NCBI GenBank assembly: GCA_021441665.1
Contig: JAGYYN010035559.1
Span: 1 to 23,728 of the forward strand
DNA from: Euplotes cf. woodruffi 2 WChen-2021
Lineage: Eukaryota; Ciliophora; Spirotrichea; Euplotida; Euplotidae
DNA: 23,728 nt
Direction: 5' to 3'
The stretch's first letter is position 1. Each line of letters starts with the position of its first letter. Positions 1 to 10,211 of the stretch are shown in pieces. The position numbers and the translations under genes were made by a program. The notes beneath the pieces were generated by a model. It was not told the origin of the DNA, made no database searches, and saw only the letters and a program-made list of their open reading frames with translations.

Positions 1-741
1 TCAATATTAATCTTTGCAACAAACAGGCTTCGATGCATTCAAAGAAATCAACAGTAATGATGGAATCTCCAAAGCAAAACGTCAGGAGTTTATTACCAGA
101 AAATCAAAATGATTCTTGCACGACTCACTGTGGTATCACTGGACTGACTTTAAACCTGTCAAAGGAAGAAGGGGAGAAGACAATCAGCACGACTTCCAAG
201 TATAAGTAACTCTGACAGCAAGCAGACGGCAGAGCAACAAGACATCCAAAAGTATAGAAAGAGCTTCTTTCTTAACAACGAACCTGCCCTTTCGAAAGCT
301 TTTGAAGCGACAAAGGCGAAAAGCTTCCATAAAGCCAGAGGACAAGCTCTAAAGATGCACAATGCTAAGAATAATGTGACTTTGAAGAACCGTGAGATAC
401 CGAGCGAGAGACAGCAGTATCGAAATTCAAAGAAAGTTCAGAAGAAAAGCAGTGTCAGTAATTTAAGAAACATCCCGCAGATCGACTTGACTGAGTTGCT
501 GAAAGAAAAGATCAAAAAGCATCCAAAGCAGATTTACTCGATAAACAATTCACATCACATTCGGTACCCAAAGGCGGTGATGAATGAGCCGAGTACTAAG
601 AATAAGATCCCTGAAGGTGACTTGGTTTTGTTTACAAAGCAAATGCCAAACTACTCTTATATCAATCAGAAAAATATCGAAACAATTACTAAAAGAGCTC
701 ATCAGATTTCGAACTTAAAAGAAAAGCTGAAACTTAAATAA
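1..741 (+). CDS. Lys-rich protein of unknown function, 5' partial
   Basis: The left edge cuts this gene. The frame runs from about base 28 (residues ASMHSKKSTVMM...) to 199, then an intron of probably 19 nt (200-218, GTATAA...GACAG), then 219-741 ending LKEKLKLK and TAA. The product is rich in Lys, Asn, Ser and Gln and has no recognised domain, signal peptide or membrane segment; it is probably a soluble, largely disordered protein. The 13-nt alternative intron (206-218) keeps the same frame, so the exact donor is uncertain. The final codons are AAA TAA, the shift-prone context used elsewhere in this window, and coding-like sequence resumes one frame over just downstream (749-985). I cannot tell whether 741 is the true end. 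Function is unknown. Confidence 0.55.
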
Positions 742-748
742 GAAATAG

Positions 749-985
749 GAACAGGAAGCTCCACTGCCAAGTTTGTATAAGCTAAGAGAAGACGCACATG
801 ACCTTAATTCTGCAAAGAACCATATTCGAGAAACTGTTAATGATATTGCGGACACTTGCGACCCAAAGATTTACTGCAAAAACTCTGCCAAGTATCACAG
901 AACCGATAGAAAGAATGACAACGTTGTTTTACGCAATAACAAAACAAACAGTTTTGATGTGCCAAATCCGATTGAAACACAATAA
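749..985 (+). CDS. Coding block, probable continuation of the Lys-rich gene
   Basis: An open frame of about 78 codons begins just after AAA TAG (743-748) and reads EQEAPLPSLYKLREDAHDLN..., ending NPIETQ TAA. Its polar composition matches the block before it. It lies in the +1 frame relative to the block ending at 741, but AAA TAG sits in the same frame immediately upstream, so a single +1 shift does not join the two cleanly, and there is no GT donor between about 641 and 741 to support an ordinary intron. GTAAG follows the TAA directly. A different ending, an assembly indel or an unusual intron are all possible. Confidence 0.35.
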   Translation, partial: EQEAPLPSLYKLREDAHDLNSAKNHIRETVNDIADTCDPKIYCKNSAKYHRTDRKNDNVVLRNNKTNSFDVPNPIETQ

Positions 986-1052
986 GTAAGATTTCGCTTT
1001 ATATTTCACCGATTCACCCAAAAGACTGTACTAACACAAATTAGATTTTTAG

Positions 1053-1225
1053 GCATAAAGTATGGAGGGGATGAAAGATTAAACAAAAGCCATGATTTAC
1101 ATTATACAAAAACAAAGCGAATGACTGATAGTCTATTTATGATGAGCAGATATCACAGGACAGGAGGTGGGTATAACCGCTCTCTCCTTCTTCATATGAT
1201 CTCTGTCAATATGAAGTTAAAATAA
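1053..1225 (+). CDS. Probable last exon of the Lys-rich gene
   Basis: After GTAAG at 986 there is an intron-like stretch containing ACTAAC and ending TTTTTAG at 1052. The frame then reads IKYGGDERLNKSHDLHYTKT and so on to NMKLK with TAA at 1223-1225. The Lys/Arg/Ser-rich composition and the acceptor support a real exon, but the phase does not match the 749-985 block without a further shift. The stop again has an AAA codon before it; here the +1 frame meets a stop within three codons, so this AAA-TAA is probably a genuine terminator. Confidence 0.35.
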
Positions 1226-1334
1226 AGTTTATTAATGATATATTGTTGCATTTCAACCATCTAAAGTATTCCTAATACTATTCCAGAATATCGAAGATAA
1301 TATAAAATAGAGCTAGTTTATAGTATTATTTAAA

Positions 1335-2072
1335 ATGAAGTACATTGTCTTTGCAATTCTCATTGTTGCTGCACTTTCGGCTCCACCGATTCCAACAAGA
1401 CCAGATGGATACATTTACAAACCATCTCCAAATAAGGTTGTCAGACTAGACGTCTACGAAGATTTGCTTTGTTCAGACTGTAAAGCATTCGAGCCAGGCT
1501 TCAAGCAATACCTGAACACATATAAGGTAAATGGAAAGCCAATTACTGACTTCGTTGAAGTATCAGTTCACATCTTCCCGTTACCATACCACCACCATGC
1601 GTTCTTCGTTTCGCAGATGGTGCCATTCATCTACAGCTTGCACAATAACAACACTGAAGTGTTCCAGTTTGTCGACTGGATCTTCAAGAACCAAAACAAC
1701 TATTTAAGCGGATCTTCAAAGCTTTCAGAGCCGGATGTGAAGAACAGACTTTGCAATGAGACATCATCAGCTCTTAAGTTGTTCTCAAAGGCTCAGTGTG
1801 ACGCTGAGTTCACTAATAACACTCACAACTTCGATACCAGAGTGTCATGGAAATACGCAACTTACAATGGTGTCAGCGGAACTCCGACTGTCTTCCTTAA
1901 CGGAGTCGAAGTCGATGCCCCAACAACCTACGACGCTTGGGTAAAGCTGCTTGCTCCATACAGGGCAAATAAAATGCAGAGGAAGTTAAGTAAAACTACT
2001 GTTTATAATTTAAATAAAATATTTATGAGAAATAATAAATGCACAGAGACCAGCTTAATGATTTTAATTTAG
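1335..2072 (+). CDS. Secreted DsbA/thioredoxin-fold protein
   Basis: Single uninterrupted frame of 245 residues with no in-frame TGA. An N-terminal signal peptide (MKYIVFAILIVAALSAPP) is followed near residues 46-49 by CSDC, a CXXC redox motif in the context DLLCSDCKAF. Near residues 180-190 there is GVSGTPTVFLNG, the cis-Pro loop typical of DsbA-like thioredoxin folds. Between them lies a helical insert with two further Cys. This is the layout of DSBA-like proteins, which transfer or isomerise disulfides in the secretory pathway; both key motifs are present, so a redox activity is plausible. Several NNT/NET sequons suit a secreted glycoprotein. The last ~35 residues (after LLAPYRANKM) are AT-rich and basic and may be a poorly conserved tail or an unrecognised intron. 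The start is the only Met before the signal peptide. Confidence 0.85.
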   Translation: MKYIVFAILIVAALSAPPIPTRPDGYIYKPSPNKVVRLDVYEDLLCSDCKAFEPGFKQYLNTYKVNGKPITDFVEVSVHIFPLPYHHHAFFVSQMVPFIYSLHNNNTEVFQFVDWIFKNQNNYLSGSSKLSEPDVKNRLCNETSSALKLFSKAQCDAEFTNNTHNFDTRVSWKYATYNGVSGTPTVFLNGVEVDAPTTYDAWVKLLAPYRANKMQRKLSKTTVYNLNKIFMRNNKCTETSLMILI

Positions 2073-2629
2073 ATCGAGAAGGACCGTAAAAATGAAATAA
2101 TTTATTTAATTTTATTATTTATGATACTGTATCTACAGTCTCAGACATCTCAAGTTCAACAGCTTGCTAAGTGGTAATTTGTCAGACAACATTAGTTATC
2201 CAAATTTCATACTCACGATGCACTCAATTTTACCGATTTTTCAGATTTAAGCTAGCTTTTGAATAATATTCCTTTAAAATTTATTTAAAGTGAGATTTTT
2301 AAGAGTAATATTGTGTAAATAAACAGATTGAATTTGTAATTATGATATCTAAATTATCTCATTTAAAAAATAATCTAAAATATAATCGCTATTTGTAAAA
2401 AAATATCAAAAATATTAATAATTTTTTAACAATATTAAAAATAGAAATAAAAAATGGAGAAATCTAAGCCGAGTAATCACTATTTCACTCTTACTTAATC
2501 TACCCTATAATATACAATTTTCTCTTCAAAAAACAGTTAATTTTTACGTAATTCCACCTCTAAATCCAACTTTTCTAGATATATTTAACCATCTTCACTC
2601 TCATTAATCTTTCTAATAACTTTCATAAC
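2073..2629. other. AT-rich intergenic region
   Basis: No convincing frame on either strand. It is strongly AT-rich, especially 2270-2460, with A and T runs. It must hold the 3' end of the DsbA-like gene and the promoter of the next gene. A TTTTGAA heptamer near 2256 resembles the core of the Euplotes chromosome breakage motif, but it also occurs by chance in such DNA. Confidence 0.5.
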
Positions 2630-5600
2630 ATGTCTTTTAACTCCTCCGTTACAGAGCACATGCGCAACAAATCATTAAAATGGGACAACAACGACATAAA
2701 AATATTCAAAGAAAAGCCACCCCACCTGCTGCTGTACTTGTCGCTGGCTAATATTTAGGCTCGAGGACTCTGCATTCAAAGATAAACTTAAGAAAATGCG
2801 TTACAAGCCATCTGGGTAATCTAAGACCTAATAATTTTTCTTACCTGTAAAATTAAGTTCGACGGCTTAACAAAGCAAAGCTTCATTCAGAATTAATTAT
2901 ATAGCAAGCTGATCCTCGAAGACAGCTCGAGAATAATCAAAGATACTACTGAAAGCATTCGGGATATCAGTGGGATCTCCGGCAAGGCCTGAGTCAAGGT
3001 TACTGTGAATCATTCCACTGACGCGGATACAGCGAATTTTACCGGCGTGAACCACTCTTCATTTTTAGCGAATCAAAGCGCCAACGCTTCTGGATTTAGT
3101 AAGCCCAGATTGTCTTTGAAAGCAACTATTATATAGTCTCTCAGTACAACCAGAACCATAGAATAGCGGTCTTGCTGCCAGGCACAAATAAAAACTATGG
3201 AAACTCGAAAAAGGCTGAGCTGAATGAGTATTCTCTGCGATGCAGCAAGATTATTTCGAACTCCAAGAAAGCTAACAACATCCTGGTTGAAGTTAAAGAG
3301 AGGGAGGATGATAAATACACGACTCAAGAATGATTTAATTCGCACCAAGGTACTCTTCACTTTCATTTGCAACTACTCTGCATTGCTTTAGTTGATAAAC
3401 TCTGTATTTAAAATAGACTCTCCCACACATATTTCTGAAGGACGTCACATTAGCAAAGCAGAAGAGACTCCGTGTTCAAATGATGAAAAGCAATCACAGG
3501 AAGAAATAGCCAAACCGAAGACACTGTTCGCTCAACATATGGAAAAGATGAATATAAAACTGCCGATGCATACAGAACCGTTTTTAAGTATCGGAGTGAG
3601 TCCTGAAAAGGCCACGCTAAAATAAAGCTTCGACTTTCGGTCGGCCAAAGCACTCCCAGTCGACTCCTCAGCTGAGAGGGCTGTTTGAAAAGACGAAGGA
3701 ATGCAGTATCCAAGATCTTTCTCAAAAGCCGTTACTGAAGCTCAACTCCAAGAAACTAATCGATATGGCGTCGATGGCGAGGAATGAGAGTAAAACTGTG
3801 CTTTTAATTAAATAGGCGGAAATTTAGCAGTATCCAAGAATTACCAGACGGTTGAGAATATTAACAGCAGCATTTTGATGAACCAGAAGAGAAGAAGCAA
3901 AGGAAGAGGAAGCAACTCACTGTCGGTCTCGAAGAACTTTAGCCTTCCAAAGCTGCACGTCCCACTAAAAGTTACTAATATCGATATGCAAACGTCACGA
4001 TTTCGGTAATGATTTTTATCTTTTGGTTCTTAATTTGATATATAGATACTGAAGAAGTTTTGGATATGGTAAAAATTTTAATGTAAGTCTATATGGGAAA
4101 TAATAATTTAGTACGAACCGTCAGAAAAATCAACTAATGGGGAGTATGCAGAAGAACCAAATTTTGAAGTCACAAGAAAGGCAAGAAAGCGTGACTGGAT
4201 TCTTGACGGCTATATGATAATGAACAAGTTCGAGCTCGATATCCCAGAGCAAGCAAGCTGAATTACTATCACTGCACATAATTTAAATGATGTATTTGAG
4301 GATGACATGCAGTATTTTACTAATTTATCTGAGCTGAATTTAAGCGAAAATAATCAAGTTCCGATGTACAAACTTGCAAAATTGCCAAATTTGTCCAAAT
4401 TGAATCTCAGCATGAATAAATATCGGAATCTCTTAGTTCTTGGTCCGAAAATAAGCAATGATAAAATAGCTTTTAGTAATTTGGTCCATCTAAATTTATC
4501 GTTTAATCAATTGAGTTATGAAAGCCTAGAACAATTAGTAATTCTAAAGAAAAGTTTAAAATGGCTGGATTTATCAGGAAACAACCTGAACTGAATACCA
4601 GAAGAGTTCAAATTATTTGAGAAGTTGACCACTTTGAACTTATCAAACAACTGTTTTCTTAACACAAAAGAAAATATTTTATGCGTCACTGAAAGCGATT
4701 ATAAAAAGTCAAAGCAAGTCTGAAGAATCTTCGATATCCTTTGCAAAATCGAGCGATTAAAATATCTAAACCTTTCGAATAACAATCTTAAAGGTAAGCT
4801 CGGAGTATAAAGACTTTAGGCATCTATATCGACCAAGAAAACTACGAGTCTGTTAGAGACATCTTCAGCAACCTCGTTGAGCTTGACTTGAGCTACAACA
4901 ACATCGACAACGAACTTGATTTAATAATCTGAGTGGAGTTCATCAGCATCCAGCTTGTTGATATTTCCGGAAACCCACTGACTTCGAAGGAAGAAAAGCA
5001 CTATTCAAAAATTAAAAATATGTTGAGCAAAAATGTATCTTGCCATTTAAGAGTTGAGGCTTCAGAGAAGCCAAATATTATAAGTTCAAATGCAAATTTA
5101 GATCTTAAAAGAATAAAGCTCAACCATAGCCATAGCCTTCCTTCACTCGTGTATACAGGAATTAAATCGTCACTTGCGATGAACAAAAGCAATAAAAACA
5201 TCAAATCGAGGCGGAATTCTGAAATGTTCACAAACTACCCTCGGCCTGCAGTTATCAAGACAAAAGAGGTAACTATCGAAGGATTATATTTTAGTTCAAA
5301 AGAAAGAAAAAGAGCGATCTCAAAATAGAGCTCAAAAATGCACAGCCCCTGACGCTTAAAGAAATCCACGCTGACCCAAATGAAATATTTCCGCCGAAGG
5401 AGAAAAATGAAAATAAGGATAACATATTTTGAGGGACTCGGCAGCAACAGTTAGACCAGTTCCAGTTCTTCCTCACAGAGCAGCCATCACATCGAGACTT
5501 CGGTATCTAAACCAGATTACTAATAATATAGACTTAAATGATTCTTTATCCAATCGATCAGTGACAAAGGAATATTTCGATAAGATTAATAACAATAATC

Positions 5601-8600
5601 AAGATGAAGAGTTCCTCCAAAATTTCTTCGACAGAACTAAGCAAGCAGACTTTGGTTCACAAACATCAAATATTTCTAATATTTTGGGCAACGAAAATGA
5701 AAGCCAGTTTTTGTTAAACAATCCGTCTGCCAATCGTAACGAATTTGGGAAGATCAAGATTAGTACATTTAAAGAGTGGGCAAGGCTCAGCTTGCTCGAC
5801 TACGACAAACAGAAGTCGTACAATTTGAAAAAGATCAAGCCGATCAAGAGCCTCGTCTCTCAGTTAAAAAACCAGCTCAAGAGAACTGAGATCAAAATCG
5901 AGTCGAAGAGGAAGACAGTATCGCATTCAAAGGAAAGCCTGAAAGCAATGAAGCTTTTGATCCAAGAAAATGTATCCAAGCTGATGGAAGTCAAAGAAGA
6001 CTTACAAAAGTGTATTGATTGCGAGCCAATCGGTACGTATTATTCATCTTCACAACTAACTGTCTATATAGACAATGCAGAGCAAATAAAGTACCTGAAG
6101 CGAAAAGCAAATCCGAAGTTCTTGCCACTCGGCCTTCTAAAGCGAACGACAGATCTTGTTGAGATGGACATCTTCAAATCAGAAGCTGATATTTACCTGA
6201 AAATACTGAATTCGAAAGCACTGATCAAAGATATGGAGGATTTTGAGAATAGCTGCCAAGCACTGAGGGCTGAGTCCAAATCAAAAACTACTAATAGTCT
6301 TTAAATCAATTTGATTGCTGGATTGAAGCTGCCAATATAAAATATTTAAATTATTGCCAGAGCTATGAATAGTTGGGAGAGGTAGGTGTTTGTAGTAATC
6401 CTCTAGGATGCTTGAAGATGGACTTGCAGATATACTGCACCTTAAGTTCATGCAGATCGAGACAGGCTTTCAAGAACAACAACTGCAGTTGCTTAAAATC
6501 AACGACAATTTTAAAAAGATCAAAATTGCATTAGATTTAGGTATTTGCTATATTTTAAACTCTAGATGATCTCTGCGATTTTGAAGATATCGAAGTCGAA
6601 TCGATGTTCGAGTTCGGCACATCAGTCGTTGATGACATTAAGAATTACTTGATTGTACATAGAAATAATATGGTTAAAGCTAGCAAGATGGAAGACGCAA
6701 CAACGACTAAAACTTCTACTAAGAGCATATTAAAGAGCAGCATGAAAGAAGATGCATCAGATTTGTTAAAGTATACCTCTCCTACAAAATAATGAAAGCT
6801 GAGGACGAGAAAACTCAACTTCTGATTTTAAACTATACAAAGATACATCCGAAGATGAAAAATGACATGAAGTAATATTTATCAAATAAAATCTACTTTA
6901 TTTTATATTTATAAAATCATAGAAACTTATAAGCATAAGTGAATCAAACAACGAAGATGAAAAGCTACACAATTTGCACAATATTGATACAAAGAACATC
7001 ATAAAGCATCTCGATAAATCAGAAGAAATACCAAAGCCAGCAAAACAGCAAATAATATTTCCGCTAAAGTCATTCGGGCTATCAGGACTAAGAGTTCCTG
7101 ATACAATTCAGTCTCACATCGATTCGAAAGTGAATAATCATGCTGAAGTAAAATAAGCACAAAGGCAAGACTCCAAGCTTTGGAAATGCTAATGCCCCTT
7201 GATTCATAAATAACATAAAAAGCGATGGTTCTGATAATAACAGTGATAACCACACTCCGAAGAAAGTTGAAGCAATGAAGACTAAAGCAAATCGAAAGGC
7301 GATATCAAAATAACCACAGTCCAAATATGATTGATAAATTCACTGCTCCTGTACTCTTACAAAGAGAAACAGTAAGATCAGGAAAAGTGACAGCAAGATG
7401 TTCACAAAAAGACCGAAAGATTATGAAGTAATGTTTCACCGCAAGCTTTGAAATACGAAACTGCTCCATTAGGCTCACCAAATGCCAATAAGGACTCGAA
7501 AAGTAAGATTCAGCTATATTTTAAATTAAAATAGGTAAAGGATTCTGTACAACTCCAATTGGAAAGTCGCCTTCAAACTTTAAAAGACAGCCTAAAGAAA
7601 TCGAGACGAAGCAGCAAATGCGGCAGACATCAGTCGGTGATAAGAATAAGCCAAGTACGCCGATTTCAAAAGCCAATAAGAAGACTCCCCGATATGAAGG
7701 CAGCAAGTGCCCGTTTGACTATCAAAAGAGCGTGACACCTGAGAAGAAGACAGTGGCAAATCGAACTCCTTCTCGATCGATTGAAGCTGCGCCAAAGCAG
7801 AAGTACCAATCTCCGTCAGTCGGTACAAAGCAGAAGGTTAACAAAACCAAAGGAAACGCAAGTAAGGGCAAGATGTATGTAAAGGGCAACTCTGACAAAA
7901 AGAGCATCGATAACTTGAAGACTTACCAGGTCAACAAAAAGCTGGATATGAATAAAGCAAGCTACGAGCAAGGCGTCTCTTCTGAGGATCAGGAGTTTGA
8001 TAAAGATCAGAAGCTCAATAAATTTATCATTAAAAGTATCGACGACCAGTTCCAGCTCTCCAACTCAGTAAATAAAGCATCTGCGAGTAAGTCTATCGAG
8101 AATACTGATGATTAATTATTTTTAGTATCCAAGAATAACAAAGATATCTATTTTGAAGAGTGATCAATCAGAGGTAAGTCAAAAAGATTATAAATGTGAC
8201 TAACAACTCCTTCTTTACTGATAAAATGTGGATTTATGCTCTTGTTCAGTTCTTACTTAAATATTTGTGAATATATTCAAGCTAACTGATCTTTAAACGT
8301 TACATATACTTAGCTGTAAATTTTATTTTGCTGATTTGTCAATGAAACCAAATTAAAAATCAATTTGCTAATTTGACACAGACTTTATATTTGTAGAAAA
8401 CGCATCGAAACTATCAACGATAGAGAAATGTGAGGAATGAAAGCAATTCAAGGACCATGAGTTCGATGAATTCGTGAATTTCGACCTAGAATCTTCCAAA
8501 CCAATGAGATCGTATAATCGAAATAGTGATTTTAAAGTTCATACAAAGGTGCCTAGTGAAAATTTCAAGTATTTTGACAACAACGAAGAAGAAATTGAGC

Positions 8601-9326
8601 AGCCACCAATTAAAGTCATGCATCCGCTGATGGACTTCAAGATTGGAAACATAACGATGAATTCTTCGATGAGAAACGATAGTTGTAAGAGCCATCATGA
8701 GATTGTGTCTGTCCTCAGCAATCCAAAGTTACTGTCATACGAGCCAAGTTCAGGGAAATACAGCAGTCAGCATCAAAACGTATCGCATTTCTCAATCCAC
8801 TCAGCGAATGAATTAGAGAGTAAACCAAGTTTTGAAAGTCTCGATGGAGTTTGATTTGATCTGATCTCTTTGTTTATCGGGGAAAAACTGCCATCATTTA
8901 TTTTTGTGAGCAAACAAGTGTGAAGGACTTACCTCGAGTTCCAATTAGAAATCAACGAAGAGGTCTTGAATGCATTTTACGAAAGACTAGATCAGTCTAA
9001 CCTTAACTCTTTAAGTTCTTTGTCCCAAGTAGAGCCGAACAACAACAAGGATACGATGAAATAAATTAAAAGCTAAAAGATCAGTGTTTTGACTATCGGA
9101 GTCTTGTTATGAAAGATTCCTTGAATCGATTGAGTGTGATTTAGACAAATTAATGGACATGCTATCAAACTACCTACTTAAAGCTAAAGACATTGTCGTG
9201 CTTAAACTTTACTTTACTTTTATGGGAAGGAAGTTTAGCGAAAAACACGATAACTTATTCATGCGCCAGACTCACAGATTTTTACGCGAAAACAGGCATT
9301 CAAGTAATTTAAAACTTTATTCTTAG
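2630..9326 (+). CDS. XRRA1-like leucine-rich-repeat protein with several +1 frameshift sites
   Basis: A long multi-exon gene. It starts [20 protein letters not shown] at 2630. Introns with matching phases: 2734-2758, 2816-2904, 3099-3136, 3350-3416, 3790-3815, 4006-4045, 4083-4111, 4794-4819, 5269-5294, 6382-6406, 6541-6565, 6872-6922, 7503-7534, 8087-8125, 8174-8396; 5450-5478 and 6274-6360 are tentative. About 4195-4990 holds the recognisable part: [18 protein letters not shown], then [15 protein letters not shown] and LRRs such as [20 protein letters not shown] and LDLSYNN. This order matches XRRA1 (ILDGFFLM..., then LRRs), a protein known in animals and protists whose role is poorly defined. 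A coiled-coil-like Lys/Glu stretch follows at 5750-6290; the rest is polar and disordered. TGA is in frame at several places inside the LRRs. Beyond about 8400 the protein could be a second gene fused in my reading. Stop is TAG 9324-9326. Confidence 0.7.
3620..3625 (+). other. Candidate +1 frameshift site AAA-TAA (1)
   Basis: The frame ends [11 protein letters not shown]; skipping one T continues [20 protein letters not shown] and on into the next exon. A 28-nt intron (3598-3625, GTCCTG...AAAG, or a close variant) would give the same frame, but it lacks the GTA..TAG ends of the other introns. Confidence 0.55.
6787..6792 (+). other. Candidate +1 frameshift site AAA-TAA (2)
   Basis: After KYTSPTK the frame meets TAA; one base over it continues NES(TGA)[14 protein letters not shown] and reaches a phase-matched intron at 6872. 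A GTATAC...GAAAG intron of 28 nt is a weaker alternative. Confidence 0.55.
7151..7156 (+). other. Candidate +1 frameshift site AAA-TAA (3)
   Basis: The frame ends NNHAEVK TAA; +1 continues [15 protein letters not shown] and stays open for 50 codons. The zero frame has another stop after 10 codons. Confidence 0.6.
7308..7313 (+). other. Candidate +1 frameshift site AAA-TAA (4)
   Basis: The frame ends NRKAISK TAA; +1 continues [20 protein letters not shown] found no nearby GT donor in the right phase, so an intron does not easily explain this one. Confidence 0.65.
7426..7431 (+). other. Candidate +1 frameshift site AAG-TAA (5)
   Basis: The frame ends DRKIMK TAA; +1 continues [18 protein letters not shown] to the intron at 7503. 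The preceding codon is AAG, not AAA. A 46-nt intron GTTCAC...GCAAG is possible but has poor ends. Confidence 0.4.
8174..8396 (+). other. Long intron in the XRRA1-like gene
   Basis: GTAAGT at 8174 and TTTGTAG at 8396 join codon phase 1 to 2 (Arg-Glu-Asn). The interior is AT-rich and without an open frame. At 223 nt it is about nine times the usual intron length here, and it may mark a boundary between two genes instead. Confidence 0.5.
9059..9064 (+). other. Candidate +1 frameshift site AAA-TAA (6)
   Basis: The frame ends [11 protein letters not shown]; +1 continues KLKAKRSVF, then a Leu-rich run with [16 protein letters not shown], and stays open to TAG 9324. In the zero frame a second stop comes four codons later. 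Confidence 0.6.
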
Positions 9327-9389
9327 TTCTTTATTGCTATCATAGTAATTATTTTAGCATATTTTTACAAATAAACCAAATTTGACGAT

Positions 9390-9704
9390 ATGAATAGAAA
9401 TTTTGACTATTTGATTATAGAAGATGCATTAGACCCAACTATACACTTTAAATTCTCTGCAGAGATTATTAGCCAAGTGAAGACATTACTTGTATCATTC
9501 CTAAACCAAAGCTTTATGGACTCTGAGATCTCAAACATCTCTCTGTTCGATTCTCTAACTGCAATAATCATCGAAGCGTTGCAGTACTGAGACTTGATCC
9601 CAGCTCCAGAAGAGACCGACGAACTAAGGGAAATCAAACAACAAGTCGAGCTGATTCAAAATATGAAGTCTCAGTTATTGAGAATTAAAGAGATAATAGA
9701 ATAA
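9390..9704 (+). CDS. Small acidic helical protein, unknown
   Basis: A 104-residue frame, MNRNFDYLIIEDALDPTIHF to LLRIKEIIE, with one in-frame TGA (LQY-TGA-DLIPAP). It looks like amphipathic helices with a C-terminal coiled-coil-like heptad pattern (ELREIKQQVELIQNMKSQLL). It begins 63 bp after the TAG of the long gene. It might instead be the last exon of that gene: a donor GTAATT at 9304 with acceptor ATTATAG near 9421 keeps frame. No family recognised. Confidence 0.5.
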
Positions 9705-10211
9705 AACCAATATTTCTGTATTTTACTATCACCCTGTCGTTGCTAGAGAAATTAGTGAGTCTTCGAAAGTCTTTAGTGATCATTTTACCATTCACAGAAA
9801 CTTCTCGTTCAATTTATTTCAAATTGACTTTATAGTTTTATAATAATTAAAAAATTAATTATTAAAAGATCATAAATTTTGAATTTAAGTTTCGAAACTG
9901 CCAATCCTGTGGATGCTCATAGAATGTTAAGCTTTGATTGGCAAAGGTATGAGCTCAATCCATAGCTGCATCTAAGTGCTCGAGGCTTTATTTTCTAATA
10001 CAAATTGGTTAATGGATATTCCCGGTGTAAATAATCTCGGACTTCGAGACAAGTAGCAATCAAATAGTTAAACTATGCTCTCTAATACTCTTTTAGTAAA
10101 TCTACACAGAGATTAGTAAATTAGGCTCATTATGGTATAAGTGTTGTCGATTACACATAACAAATGAAGCTTGGACCAAATAATTTTTAATCAGATATTA
10201 TCGCATACAGC
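9705..10211. other. Region without a firm gene
   Basis: No frame longer than about 40 codons reads like protein. A start-like ATGAAGCTTGGACC near 10164 is in frame with the block that follows but is separated from it by two in-frame TAA codons, so the 5' end of the next gene is unresolved. It is otherwise AT-rich intergenic or 5' leader. Confidence 0.4.

Noticed and set aside
5323-5328. AAA-TAG that looked like a +2 frameshift after KERKRAISK
   Set aside because: A standard 26-nt intron at 5269-5294 (GTAACT...TTTTAG) restores the same downstream frame, so no shift is needed.
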